A stretch of DNA of 64,000 nucleotides, from NCBI GenBank assembly GCA_036924085.1, contig JAVGWX010000001.1, forward strand, positions 4,816,200 to 4,880,199. Direction: 5' to 3'. Below, in pieces: positions 12,301 to 21,027 of the stretch. The position numbers were made by a program, and so were the translations under genes. A model generated the notes under the pieces. That model ran no database searches and was not told the DNA's origin. It saw only the letters and a program-made list of their open reading frames with translations. Each line of letters starts with the position of its first letter. The stretch's first letter is position 1. Source of the stretch: Ariolimax columbianus (taxonomy: Eukaryota; Mollusca; Gastropoda; Stylommatophora; Arionidae).

Positions 12301-15300
12301 TTAGTAGGGTAGACATGACTCAGGCTATATGCACATAAGGTTCGGAGCTCAACTGTGCCTAGTAACTTCCAATTGTATCCCATGGTTTTGGGATTATGAT
12401 GCCAATCTGCATACCTTTATTTTTATCTCACCTCATATGTATTTGTATTTGTTCTGTTATTGTCATTCCTGATAAAAATATTATTCATCATTGAAATTAG
12501 ATTTAAAACACAAAAAATGAATTTGTGATTAAATCAGACTTCACTTCAGAATTTACTGCGATAATCGTTAACATTGTCTTTGTGATTCTGTTATTTAGTA
12601 TTTAACATAGTCATTCTGTCCCCAGCCTTACAGTTCAGCCAAGCTTTGTCGTACTCAGACACAGTCCAACAGGAGGTTCAGACTACCATTGCCTCCCATG
12701 GAGACAGTCTGAAGCAGGTAGAGATTGCTGTAATCATAGAGTTGCTTGTGCTTGCAAGTGATGATGTGCAGCTGGTAAATGTCTCAAACATGAGTGTTTC
12801 AGTGGTCATACGTAACTGAGGTTATACGAGGGTTGTTCAGAAATGAATACCTCTCATTTCCTGAAACTATATGTTCAAAATATATTAAATTCACACACAG
12901 TGTAACTGAATGTTTCCTTTACACTATTTTTCCCACATGATCGTTCACTTCTGTGACCTTATGCCAGCGTAATACAAGGGCATGCATGCCCTTTCCTATG
13001 CTGGCTTGTTTACTGTTCACATAGTTATATTCCTTTGATGTCTGTGATCAGTTGTGAGACTTTTAGGAACCCATCTTACACATAGAATATCCAAGATTGC
13101 TGAAAACTTGCTTTCACACTTGCATTGCTGACTGAAAGCTGTAGGGCCAATTGTTGGCTTGTGATTCCGTGATCCTTACAAGTAATTGCATAGGTGTGCT
13201 GTGACATGTTTGTGATAGTGGCTGTAGAAGGACTCCATCCCTTCTTTTTTTTTCAAGTTGCCTATCGCAAGTGATGAGGTTGACAGCATCAGACAGTTTT
13301 GTCTGACGATGTAACTTGCACTGTATTTGGACTATAGTATGAAAGAATCTGCACTGGTCATCAATCTCACTCTCTGGTCCCAAACTACCTTGGGTCAGTG
13401 GCAAGACATAAGTCAAGATGACTATAGGTAATTCAGGATGCAGGCACTCTGATCTCCTTTGAGAGACCAGGGCTTGCTTGAAACCTGATGAACACAAACC
13501 CACGCTGTTTCCGTTCATCGCTTTGTGAGGCGAATACCTTACCTCTTGACCACTGTAACTCCAAGACCATGGCTGTTCATGCAGCTCCATCTCTCCATGT
13601 CCTGATTCTTTCTGATTCCAGCATTGAATGGTGCTCCTAGCAGCAGCACAACTTTCATGCACAGCACACAAACATTTGTGAATGTTTCCAGACAGTTACT
13701 TTCTTCTCCAGGGGACGGCGTGGGCTAGTGGTTAAGTGACATGGCTCACAATCCAAAGGTGCTGGGTTTGCTCCACATCACAGCACCGGCCATTACCCCG
13801 GGGAAGGAAAGCCATAGAAAATGCAGGAGGAAGCAGACCCTTATATAAAATGCATACCGAAGTCAGATGCACTGGGCCAACAGGCGCAAATAAAAACATA
13901 GCGTAACGCACACCACCTTGAGGAAAAGAAAAATAAGGTGAACGTCAAAGAAAAAACAACTTTCTTCCCCACCAAGAATTCAATTACAGCTCATTGTGTG
14001 TTGCTCACAGATGCCATTTTAACGACTTACTACAGCAACAGTCCTGAGTTGTCTGCCGGGGTCTTTATGTATGACAAGGACAAGAATAGTACCACTGCCC
14101 CACAGAGAGCATGTCGTAAGAGGCAACTAACTGGTTGACATGGCGTAACACCGGCCATGGTTAGGTAGTTTGTAAGAGTAAGCAGACTTATAGGGTTTTG
14201 CATACCCTTCTGACAACATACAAGACAGACCAGATTTTGGTGTCTTGGCTATACCTGTGCTTCTATCATAAATTTATGATCACCCTTCCGACAATGTACA
14301 AGATTTGACCCATTTTGAGGGCCACTGGTGTTTGACAGATACTTACTAGAGTCAGATTACCAGTGTTGTCTAAAGGCGATTTAGTGCAGGCCTTTGAATT
14401 CATTGATATTCTGAAACCACGTAAGTTTTTTTTTGGCTACCTTGAAGACCACCACTTATGAAGTTAGCACAGTGAACTCAGATAAATGCACCAGGAAGCC
14501 TTCTTGTCAAATCTTCTTGGAGTCTCTCCTTCATCACTTTTTATCTGTCTCCTTAAACTCCACCTCCTTTCATGGCTGTGCTGTGCACAACTCACGTGGT
14601 ACCAAAGTCCCCATGGTGAAGAATAATTTGTGAGACAGTTTTTGTGGCCTGACCACTAATATGCCAGAGCTCCATTTCTTGATTACCCCTCCCCCTTAAA
14701 AATTCCCTCACCACTTTTCCTTTGACAACTCATCACTACAGCACTGATGGTTTTGCTAATTCTCCTGCCTTCCTTCTGAATTATGCTTTTGCCCAGTGGC
14801 ATATCACTGATGTATGGTGACATATCACAGGACTTTGATGTATGGTGATATATCACAGGACTTTGATGTATGGTGACATAACACATGACTTTGATGTATG
14901 GTGAAATATCACAGCACTTTGATGTATGGTGACATATCACAGCACTTTGATATATGGTGACATATCACAGCACTTTTATGCATGGTGACATATCACAGCA
15001 CGTTGATGAATGGTGACATATCACAACACTTTGATGTATGGTGACATATCACAGCACTTTGTTGTATGGAGACATATCACAACACTGATGTATGGTGACA
15101 TATCACAGCACTTTGATGTATGGTGGCATATCACAGCACTAATGTATGGTGTCATATCACAACACTTTGATGTATGGTGATATATCACAAATGTGCAGCA
15201 TAATTTCATGAGTTTTTAAAAACTAGGTAGATTACACCTTGCACCACCTTTGTGTCTGGTGGCAGCAATGCCTTATCTGTTAATAAGTATCTAACCTCAA

Positions 15301-16263
15301 TAGAATGAAATCTCTAACGGACTCATGCAATTGGTATGAAAATGTTACAAGTATCCAAGTTAAATTTGGTGTAAATATTACAAGTTACAATATAGAGTTG
15401 GTATGCATATTACAAGTGTCCAACAAAAATGGTATACATATTACAAGTGTCCAACATAAATGGTATATATATTACAAGTATCTAACATATAGTTTGTATA
15501 AATATTTAAAATGTCTAAAAAAAGTTGGTAAACATATTACAAGGATCCAACATTAACTTTGTATGACAATATTACAAGGATTCAACATAAAGTTGGTATT
15601 CATATTACAAAGATCCAACATAAACTTTGAATGACAATATTACAAGGATCCAACATAAACTTTGTATGACAATATTACAAGGATCCAACATAAACTTTGT
15701 ATGACAATATTACAACGATCCAACGTAAACTTTGTATGACAATATTACAAAGATCCAACATAAACTCTGTATGACAATATTACAAGGATGCAACATAAAG
15801 TTGGTATTCATATTACAAAGATCCAACATAAACTTTGTATGACAATATTACAAGGATCCAACATAAACTTTGTATAACAATATTACAAGGATCCAACATA
15901 AACTTTGTTTGACAATATTACAAGGATCCAACATAAACTTTGTATGACAATATTACAAGGATCCAACATAAACTTTGTTTGACAATATTACAAGGATCCA
16001 ACATAAACTTTGTATGACAATATTACAAGGATGCAACATAAAGTTGGTATTCATATTACAAAGATCCAACATAAACTCTGTATGACAATATTACAAGGAT
16101 GCAACATAAAGTTGGTATGAAGTCATTTACTGAAGTACAGCACTTTATCAAAGATGTTTCTATGTCCCCACAGTTGCAGTCCAGTCTCACAGAGAATGCC
16201 AAGATCATTCAGCAGAATGTTGAGAGTGTAGAGAAGCGACTCAAAGCTCTGGAGAAGTCCTGA
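3160..16263 (+). CDS. DCTN2: Dynactin subunit 2 (p50 dynamitin), 3' part of gene, seven exons
   Basis: Dynamitin is the p50 subunit of dynactin, the cofactor that links cytoplasmic dynein to cargo; it forms the coiled-coil shoulder of the complex. Exons: 3160-3304, 4467-4532, 5892-5930, 6919-7071, 10723-10825, 12626-12717, 16174-16263 (stop TGA 16261-16263). All junctions are GT-AG and all phases agree, giving 228 residues. This matches the C-terminal ~230 of the ~400 residues usual for the family. Landmarks in order: VLYELYYRPEQAQFS (compare human VTYELHSRPEQDKFS), ATLEERLERLE, STETVEARLNVVLQKM, LYDLVKKWEPTVENLPQ, SLKELHEQ, ALQFSQALSYSDTVQQ, and the end ESVEKRLKALEKS. Upstream exons lie outside the window. 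No frameshift or internal stop is seen, so this part looks intact. The large introns hold mariners, SINE-like repeats and minisatellites. Confidence 0.94.
3400..3765 (-). mobile_element. Family C dispersed repeat (SINE-like), minus
   Basis: A ~360-bp copy of a family seen at least seven times here. Shared landmarks, in the minus sense, are a start like 'tcaagatgctgagcagcgca', 'ctgactgctagcgtcag', 'gaagggatcgaagaggga', a core like 'tgctgaagtcggatgtgt' and an end 'gggagattgagaacgaacga'. It lies in a DCTN2 intron. Confidence 0.85.
3993..4325 (+). mobile_element. Family B dispersed repeat, plus
   Basis: Full-length ~330-bp copy. It begins 'ggggaggaaggctaacgtct' and ends in 'cattcgcaaacaacaac', an (AAC)n tail. 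A short target duplication 'cacttat' flanks it (3986-3992 and 4326-4332). It lies in a DCTN2 intron. Confidence 0.82.
4467..4532 (+). CDS. DCTN2: DCTN2 exon
   Basis: 66 nt (22 codons), phase 0 at both ends. Acceptor tttcag, donor GTGGGT. It encodes IATLEERLERLENVIGKNF then DKM, a heptad-type coiled coil aligned with human VAELEKRLTELETAV. Confidence 0.9.
5017..5760. repeat. Minisatellite, 29-bp unit with 58-bp higher-order part
   Basis: About 25 copies of 'catggcagtagacagattat' plus 'ttcctccac' (29 bp). From about 5450 to 5670 two diverged subunits alternate (atagtagacagaatatcttc and gcagtagacagattatctcc), giving a 58-bp higher-order repeat of about four copies. Confidence 0.93.
5892..5930 (+). 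CDS. DCTN2: DCTN2 39-nt microexon
   Basis: A 13-codon exon, NLLTTDVKNKSLI, with acceptor cccacag and donor GTAAGT. It is phase 0 on both sides and aligns with human NPLSAGLQGACLM. A 29-bp minisatellite ends about 135 bp upstream. Confidence 0.88.
6040..6560. other. Intronic AT-rich stretch, no gene seen
   Basis: There is no coding signal. 6300-6560 has loose, diverged repeats of 'gatctgtgcat' with caatcgg-like words and a weak resemblance to part of family D ('ctcgtcctcacgattgg'). Confidence 0.4.
6570..6890 (-). mobile_element. Family B dispersed repeat, minus
   Basis: A minus-strand copy of family B, ending at 'gacgttagtcttcctcccct', the reverse complement of the family start. Its (AAC)n tail end is missing. 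It ends about 30 bp upstream of the DCTN2 exon at 6919. Confidence 0.82.
6919..7071 (+). CDS. DCTN2: DCTN2 exon
   Basis: 51 codons, phase 0 at both ends. Acceptor tcctgcag. The donor, GTTGGA at 7072, is weak. It encodes GAVATLNSKLSLLDAV, STETVEARLNVVLQKMEQ, then VDPDNQKM, matching the human segment with DQVEARLQSVLGKV. Confidence 0.92.
7400..8500. repeat. Minisatellite, 53-bp unit with alternating variants
   Basis: About 20 copies of a 53-bp unit containing 'gatcacaactccccatgatg' and 'tctgatggtccatagagatg'. Measured spacing is 53 bp. Copies alternate between 'gtggatgaagatc' and 'gtgaaagacgatc' and between 'tgatggtcc' and 'tgatgatcc', giving a partial 106-bp higher-order pattern. It lies in a DCTN2 intron. 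Confidence 0.94.
8500..8955. other. Intronic stretch with poly-G and GA-rich tract
   Basis: No exon was recognised. A G run at 8786-8800 is followed by a GA-rich tract (agaaagaagaagaagaggag). Confidence 0.5.
8955..9070. repeat. Short tandem repeat, ~39-bp unit, three copies
   Basis: Three direct copies of 'tagatcagacctggagagga' with flanking 'cttagaaagttctggt'. A fourth diverged trace ('gtagatgagacctggagaag') lies near 9116. Confidence 0.85.
9665..10240 (+). mobile_element. Family B repeat interrupted by family D
   Basis: The family B start (9672-9698) and body (10006-10240) are separated by a family D insertion at 9699-10005. The 11-bp sequence gtctggtcagg is present on both sides. The copy lacks the (AAC)n end, and a family C copy follows. 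Confidence 0.8.
9699..10005 (+). mobile_element. Family D SINE-like repeat nested in family B
   Basis: An insertion of about 307 bp flanked by gtctggtcagg at 9688-9698 and 10006-10016, with an A-rich right end (aaaataaaaaaaaa). A second copy in the opposite orientation lies at 57245-57425, sharing 'gccagtgcttggatgtatgt'-like and 'ggaataggcccgcctccacc'-like words. The duplication and A-rich tail fit retroposition. Confidence 0.8.
10272..10615 (+). mobile_element. Family C dispersed repeat, plus
   Basis: A near-complete copy from 'gggatcaagatactgagctg' to 'gattgagaacaaacgaagaa'. It carries the core-like word 'tgctgaaatcggatgtgtca'. It ends about 100 bp before a DCTN2 exon. Confidence 0.85.
10723..10825 (+). 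CDS. DCTN2: DCTN2 exon
   Basis: Acceptor ttattag, donor GTAATT. Starts in phase 0 and ends in phase 1. It encodes ISDLYDLVKKWEPTVENLPQ, IMDRLLSLKELHEQ, matching human [31 protein letters not shown] in two halves. Confidence 0.93.
10850..11150. repeat. Minisatellite, ~42-bp unit
   Basis: Six to seven degenerate copies of 'gtgattcttgaatgtacatg' with 'tgattcctgtgaacattcta'. It begins about 25 bp after the donor of the DCTN2 exon ending at 10825. Confidence 0.9.
11168..11462 (-). mobile_element. Family B dispersed repeat, minus
   Basis: Begins with 'gttgtttgtgaatgcccaca', the reverse complement of the (AAC)n tail end, and runs to 'ctgactaacatatctgatga'. It is truncated before the family start. 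Confidence 0.82.
11500..12310 (+). mobile_element. Decayed mariner-type transposon, second family
   Basis: + strand pieces resemble the N-terminal helix-turn-helix half of mariner transposases: IKFAFV near 11740, then KPTTSTSENNVTLEHATVLG near 11895 (the usual GRPSTSRTDENV region), then ICELFEDLHISFSSVQS. Frames are broken and no catalytic region was found. The left end 'tacgaggcatgataaaaaat' is like mariner termini. It lies in a DCTN2 intron. Confidence 0.65.
12626..12717 (+). CDS. DCTN2: DCTN2 exon
   Basis: Acceptor ccccag, donor GTAGAG. It completes an Ala codon split by the phase-1 intron and encodes ALQFSQALSYSDTVQQEVQ then TTIASHGDSLKQ, matching human AMQFGQLLTHLDTTQQMI. Confidence 0.92.
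12822..13680. other. Possible transposon remnant with unassigned minus-strand reading frame
   Basis: 'tacgagggttgttcagaaat' at 12826 resembles a mariner-type terminus. Downstream a 185-codon minus-strand frame stays open at 13114-13671, with no domain I recognise. It may be the remains of a transposon or chance. It follows the DCTN2 exon ending at 12717. Confidence 0.3.
13711..13958 (+). mobile_element. SINE A (tRNA-derived), plus
   Basis: A ~248-bp SINE. It has a tRNA-like head with a box-A-like 'gtgggctagtggttaagtg' and a degenerate box B 'gggtttgctcc' (ggttcgatccc in other copies), then a core near 'ccgaagtcagatgcactggg', then an A-rich tail. A 13-bp duplication with one mismatch flanks it: actttcttctcca at 13698-13710 and actttcttcccca at 13959-13971. 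Two minus-strand copies lie at 42825 and 45282. Confidence 0.9.
14030..14400 (+). repeat. Low-copy dispersed segment
   Basis: 'ggtctttatgtatgacaagg' with 'agaatagtacc' resembles 51960-52000 ('ggtctttgtgaatgccaagg', 'agaatagcacc'). 'gagagcatgtcgtaagag' at 14104 resembles 25500. This suggests another dispersed family. No coding signal was seen. Confidence 0.4.
14805..15195. repeat. Minisatellite, 28-bp unit
   Basis: About 14 copies of 'gatgtatggtgacatatcac' plus 'agcacttt' (28 bp), with g/a and ggact/gcact variants. It lies in the last DCTN2 intron. Confidence 0.92.
15330..16120. repeat. Minisatellite, 35-bp unit
   Basis: About 20 copies of 'taaactttgtatgacaatat' plus 'tacaaggatccaaca' (35 bp). 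It is more diverged at its left edge and ends about 55 bp upstream of the last DCTN2 coding exon. Confidence 0.93.
16174..16263 (+). CDS. DCTN2: DCTN2 terminal coding exon
   Basis: The acceptor gtccccacag follows a pyrimidine-rich tract. The exon encodes LQSSLTENAKIIQQNVESVE then KRLKALEKS and stops at TGA, matching the human end ENLATVEGNFASIDERMKKL. A 35-bp minisatellite ends about 55 bp upstream of the exon. Confidence 0.92.
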   Translation: MQSSLTENAKIIQQNVESVEKRLKALEKS

Positions 16264-16689
16264 GTTTAAATCATTTGTCTTAAGCAATGAACCTATTTAT
16301 TGGAAGTGTTCGCAGCCAAAGATCTAGATAAGACTACCCCTATTTTATGCCCTGGTGTTACTGAACTATTTCATGTCATCTGGCTTTGTCTGTGGGAATG
16401 TTCTGGTGTGGTCAGTCATTAATTTGCCTCATGATCCCTCTTGGGTTGTTTAGGAATATCTTTATAATTTCAGCAGGCTTGTGACAGTTTAGTTGTTATA
16501 TTCCTGTTATGTATTTTGATCTGAATAGCTTGAAACACAGCTTGTCTCATTTCTGTTAATGTTGGGGAACTGATGTGATGATATTGTTATTTATGTAAGT
16601 AAGCTTGCTTTGCACCTTCAGCTGGGTTTGTAAATGACATGGGGGTCATAAATAGGAACAAATATACAATCATTCAGTGTGGAAAAAAA

Positions 16690-18830
16690 ACAGATGTATG
16701 TAATAGAGATGACACCATGCTGGTATGGGGTTTCTGCTGTAATAGATGGGTGTCTAGGGATGACACCATAGTGTCATTGGTGTACAGATAGGTGACTGTA
16801 GGAATGACACCATGGGTGACTAGGGATGACACCATGGTGTCATTGGTGTACAGATGTAGGAATGACATCATGTGGGTTTGGGATTTCTGGTGTACAGATG
16901 GGTGTCTGTAGGGATGACACCATGGTGTACAGATAGGTGACTAGGAATGACACCATGGTGTCAATGGTGTACAGATGTGTGACTGTAGGGATGACACCAT
17001 GTGGGTTTGGGATTTCTTGTTAACAGATGGGTGTCTGTAGGGATGACACCATGTGGGTTTGGGATTTCTTGTTAACAGATGGGTGTCTGTATTGATGACA
17101 CCATGTGGGTTTGGGATTTCTTGTTAACAGATGGGTGTCTGTAGGGATGACACCATGTGGGTTTGGGATTTCTTGTTAACAGATGGGTGTCTGTATTGAT
17201 GACACCATGTGGGTTTGGGATTTCTTGTTAACAGATGGGTGTCTGTAGGGATGACACCATGTGGGTTTCAGATCTCTTGTTAACAGATGGGTGTCTGTAG
17301 GGATGACACCATGTGGGTTTGGGATTTCTTGTTAACAGATGGGTGACTGTAGGGACGACACCATGTGGGTTTGGGATTTCTTGTTAACAGATGGGTGTAT
17401 GTAGGGATGATAACCATGTGGGTTTGGGATCTCTTGTTAATAGATATGTGTCTGTAGGGATGACACCATGTGGATTTGGGATTTTTTTTTAACAGATGGT
17501 TGTCTGTAGGGATGACACCAGTTGGGTTTGGGATTTCTTGTTAACAGATGGGTGTCTGTAGGGATGACACCTTGTGGGTTTGGGATTTCTGGTATACAGA
17601 TGGTCGACTGTAGGGATGTCACCATTGTGTCATTGGTGTACAGATGTGTGAATGTAGGGATGACACCATGTGGGTTTGGGATTTCTTGTTAACAGATGGG
17701 TGTCTGTAGGGATGACACCATGTGGGTTTGGGATCTCTTGTTAACAGATAGGTGTCTGTAGGGATGACACCATGTGGGTTTGGGATTTCTGGTGTACAGA
17801 TGGTCGACTGTAGGGATGACACCATTGTGTCATTGGTGTACAGATGTGTGAATGTAGGGATGACACCATGTGGGTTTGGGATTTCTTGTTAACAGATGTG
17901 TGACTGTAGGGATGACACCATGTGGGTTTGGGATTTCTTGTTAACAGATGGGTGTCTGTAGGGATGACACCATGTGGGTTTGGGATCTCTTGTTAACAGA
18001 TGGGTGTTTGTAGGGATGACACCATGTTGGTTTGGGATTTCTTGTTAACAGATGGGTGTCTGTAGGGATGACACCATGTTGGTTTGGGATCTCTTGTTAA
18101 CTGATGGATGTCTGTAGGGATGACACCAGTTGGGTTTGGGATCTCTTGTTAACAGATGGGTGTCTGTAGGGATGACACCATGTGGGTTTGGGATCTCTTG
18201 TTAACAGATGGGTGTCTGTAGGGATGACACCATGTGGGTTTGGGATCTCTTGTTAACAGATGGATGTCTGTAGGGATGACACCATGTGGGTTTGGGATCT
18301 CTTGTTAACAGATGGGTGTCTGTAGGGATGACACCATGTGGGTTTGGGATCTCTTGTTAACAGATGGGTGTCTGTAGGGATGACACCATGTGGGTTTGGG
18401 ATCTCTTGTTAACAGATGGGTGTCTGTAGGGATGACACCATGTGGGTTTGGGATCTCTTGTTAACAGATGGGTGTCTGTAGGGATGACACCTTGTAGGTT
18501 TGGGATCTCTTGTTAACAGATGGGTGTCTGTAGGGATGACACCAGTTGGGTTTGGGATCTCTTGTTAACAGATGGGTGTCTGTAGGGATGACACCATGTG
18601 GGTTTGGGATCTCTTGTTAACAGATGGGTGTCTGTAGGGATTACACCATGTGGGTTTGGGATCTCTTGTTAACAGATGGGTGTCTGTAGGGATGACACCA
18701 TGTGGGTTTGGTATTTCTTGTTAACAGATGGGTGTCTGTAGGGATGACACCATGTGGGTTTGGGATCTCTTGTTAACAGATGGGTGTCTGTAGGGATGAC
18801 ACCATGGGGGTTTGGGATTGTTTTAATGGC
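16690..18830. repeat. Minisatellite, 52-bp unit, ~40 copies
   Basis: Unit 'gatgggtgtctgtagggatg' + 'acaccatgtgggtttgggat' + 'ttcttgttaaca' (52 bp, measured at 18181/18233). The left edge (16690-17000) is more varied, with 'gtgtcattggtgtacagatg' units; the right half is highly uniform. It shares the core 'agggatgacaccatgt' with the 42-bp array at 21028-23325. Confidence 0.95.
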
Positions 18831-18920
18831 AGGTAAATGGTGGATCTAATTGTAGACTAGTGGATAATTGTTTTAATGGCAGGCAAATGGTGGATCTAAT
18901 TGTAGACTAGTGGATAATTG
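18825..18920. repeat. 50-bp direct duplication at array edge
   Basis: Two adjacent copies of 'attgttttaatggcaggyaa' + 'atggtggatctaattgtaga' + 'ctagtggata', directly after the 52-bp array, with a third partial start. Confidence 0.9.
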
Positions 18921-19049
18921 TTTTAATCAGACACATGAGGGAGTAAACAGGTGGACAAGCTTGTTGTGGGGAAATAGAGACAGAACAGATGGACATGGAG
19001 GAAATGACTGTCGTACACATCAAATATACGAGCAGAGAAAGCCTAAAGA

Positions 19050-19715
19050 CTAATGTTTGCTAGGACTAATGTTTGCTAAGACTGAAGTTTGCTAGGACTG
19101 AAGTTTACTAGGACTGAAGTTTAGAAGGACTGATGTTTGCTAGGACTGAAGTTTGCTAGGACTGAAGTTTGCTGGGACTGATGTTTGCTAGGACTAATGT
19201 TTGCTAAGACTGAAGTTTGCTAGGACTAATGTTTGCTAAGACTGAAGTTTGCTAGGACTGAAGTTTACTAGGACAAGTTTAGAAGGACTGATGTTTGCTA
19301 GGACTGAAGTTTGCTAGGACTGAAGTTTGCTAGGACTGAAGTTTGCTAGGACTGAAGTTTGCTAGGACTGATGTTTGCTAGGACTAATGTTTGCTAGGAC
19401 TGAAGTTTAGAAGGACTGAAGTTTGCTAGGACTGAAGTTTGCTAGGACTGAAGTTTGCTAGGACTGATGTTTGCTAGGACTGAAGTTTGCTAGGACTGAA
19501 GTTTGCTAGGACTGAAGTTTGCTAGGACTGAAGTTTGCTAGGACTGAAGTTTGCTAGGACTGATGTTTGCTAGGACTGAAGTTTGCTAGAACTGAAGTTT
19601 GCTAGGACTGAAGTTTGCTAGAACTGATGTTTGCTAGGACTGAAGTTTGCTAGGACTGAAGTTTGCTAGAACTGATGTTTGCTAGGACTGATGTTTGCTA
19701 GGACTAATGTTCTTA
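19050..19715. repeat. Minisatellite, 16-bp unit, ~41 copies
   Basis: Tandem 'ctaggactgaagtttg' (16 bp) with tgatg/taatg variants and occasional 'tagaaggactg' units. Confidence 0.95.
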
Positions 19716-20049
19716 TTTCTAGGGTGTGGTGATGCCCAACACTAGACGGAATATTAGGTCAGGATAACGACTTCTTGTCTAATGTCTCACATGTTCTGAT
19801 ATGACCAGCGATACTCTGTGGCTGAAAGAAGAGCATGCTATCATCACATTGGTGTCAACACAGAGGACTGATAGAGAGAAACAGGGCAACACAGAAGTAC
19901 ACAGACAGAGGAAGAAGCATGTCAGGGGACACAGATACAGCCTGCTGGTACTTGATGTATACTGGAGAGAGCCAGAGTCTGAACTTCCGAACTTGGAGAA
20001 TCGAAGACCTAAATTGAGAACAGAATTCAAGAACAGATAATGAAAACAG

Positions 20050-20205
20050 AGTTCTTCTTCATTCGTTCTCAATCTCCTGCTACCTAGTCCTAACAAGGAC
20101 TTTGGAAGTAGCAGAGTGTAGTCCAGAGAATGGAATGCGGTGTCGTAGTTTACAGTTTGACTGATATTTCCACCTTTCGGTCCAACACATCTGACTTCAG
20201 ATATT
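20050..20205 (-). mobile_element. Family C fragment, minus
   Basis: The 3' part of family C in minus sense: 'ttcgttctcaatctcctgct' to 'ggtccaacacatctgacttc', the core region. It is truncated and directly abuts the 44-bp array. Confidence 0.8.
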
Positions 20206-20440
20206 GAGAACAGCATCTAGAAACAGATATGAATCCGAGAATAGATATTGAGAACAGCATCTAGAAACAGATATGAATCCGAGAATAGATATTGAGAACA
20301 GCATCTAGAAACAGATATGAATCCGAGAATAGATATTGAGAACAGCATCTAGAAACAGATATGAATCCGAGAATAGATATTGAGAACAGCATCTAGAAAC
20401 AGATATGAATCCGAGAATAGATATTGAAAATAAGATCCAA
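20205..20440. repeat. Minisatellite, 44-bp unit, five copies
   Basis: Near-perfect copies of 'gagaacagcatctagaaaca' + 'gatatgaatccgagaataga' + 'tatt' (spacing 44 bp at 20250/20294). Confidence 0.94.
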
Positions 20441-20916
20441 GCCAGAGAACAGACATTGAAGAGTCCAAGAGAGCAGATTGTTCGAATGGAGTCTGAAAAC
20501 AGATATTTAGAACAGATTTGAAACTCAGAGTTTGAGAGCATAGTTTTGTTTTCTTTGTAAATCAGCTGATCTGCTGACATTGTAGACTAGCTTTTGAGGG
20601 TATAGACTAATTGAGCATAAACCAACCGTTGCGATCACAGGAGCAGAAAGACATACTGATAAATTTCTCAGGAAGGTGAAAAGTAGGTCTTTGTACAGAC
20701 ATATTGGTAGAAGTAGAAACTGATAACAAGATTCTGTTTATCAGATTAGAAGAGAACCAGCCTGGGTTAGGATAGAATCAGGAGTAACAGCTGTGTGTTA
20801 TGCACAAATTCTTATATAAACAAAGTACTACAGTTGAACTATTATAGGATCATGTGTTTGTGCTTACATCATTCTGTGTCAACATTGTTAACTGTACATT
20901 TCTATTCTGATTGCTA

Positions 20917-20922
20917 AATAAA
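20917..20922 (+). promoter_or_regulatory. Candidate polyadenylation signal AATAAA
   Basis: This is the first canonical AATAAA I noticed on the + strand after the DCTN2 stop at 16263. It is 4.6 kb away and beyond two arrays, so its use by DCTN2 is doubtful. Confidence 0.2.
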
Positions 20923-21027
20923 AGTTGTATTGGAGTTATGTTTTGTTGAAGAGAGGAACTTATGAATGTCTGGTGTAATTGGTGTTTATAACGAGAACGG
21001 TAAAGTGTCATCTTTCTATTGATAGGA

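Noticed and set aside
13711..13790. tRNA gene
   Set aside because: The A/B-box-like segment is the head of a SINE: it occurs in three dispersed copies with the same 3' body and no cloverleaf.
14805..16120. CRISPR-like arrays
   Set aside because: Repeats are contiguous with no unique spacers, and the context is a eukaryotic intron.
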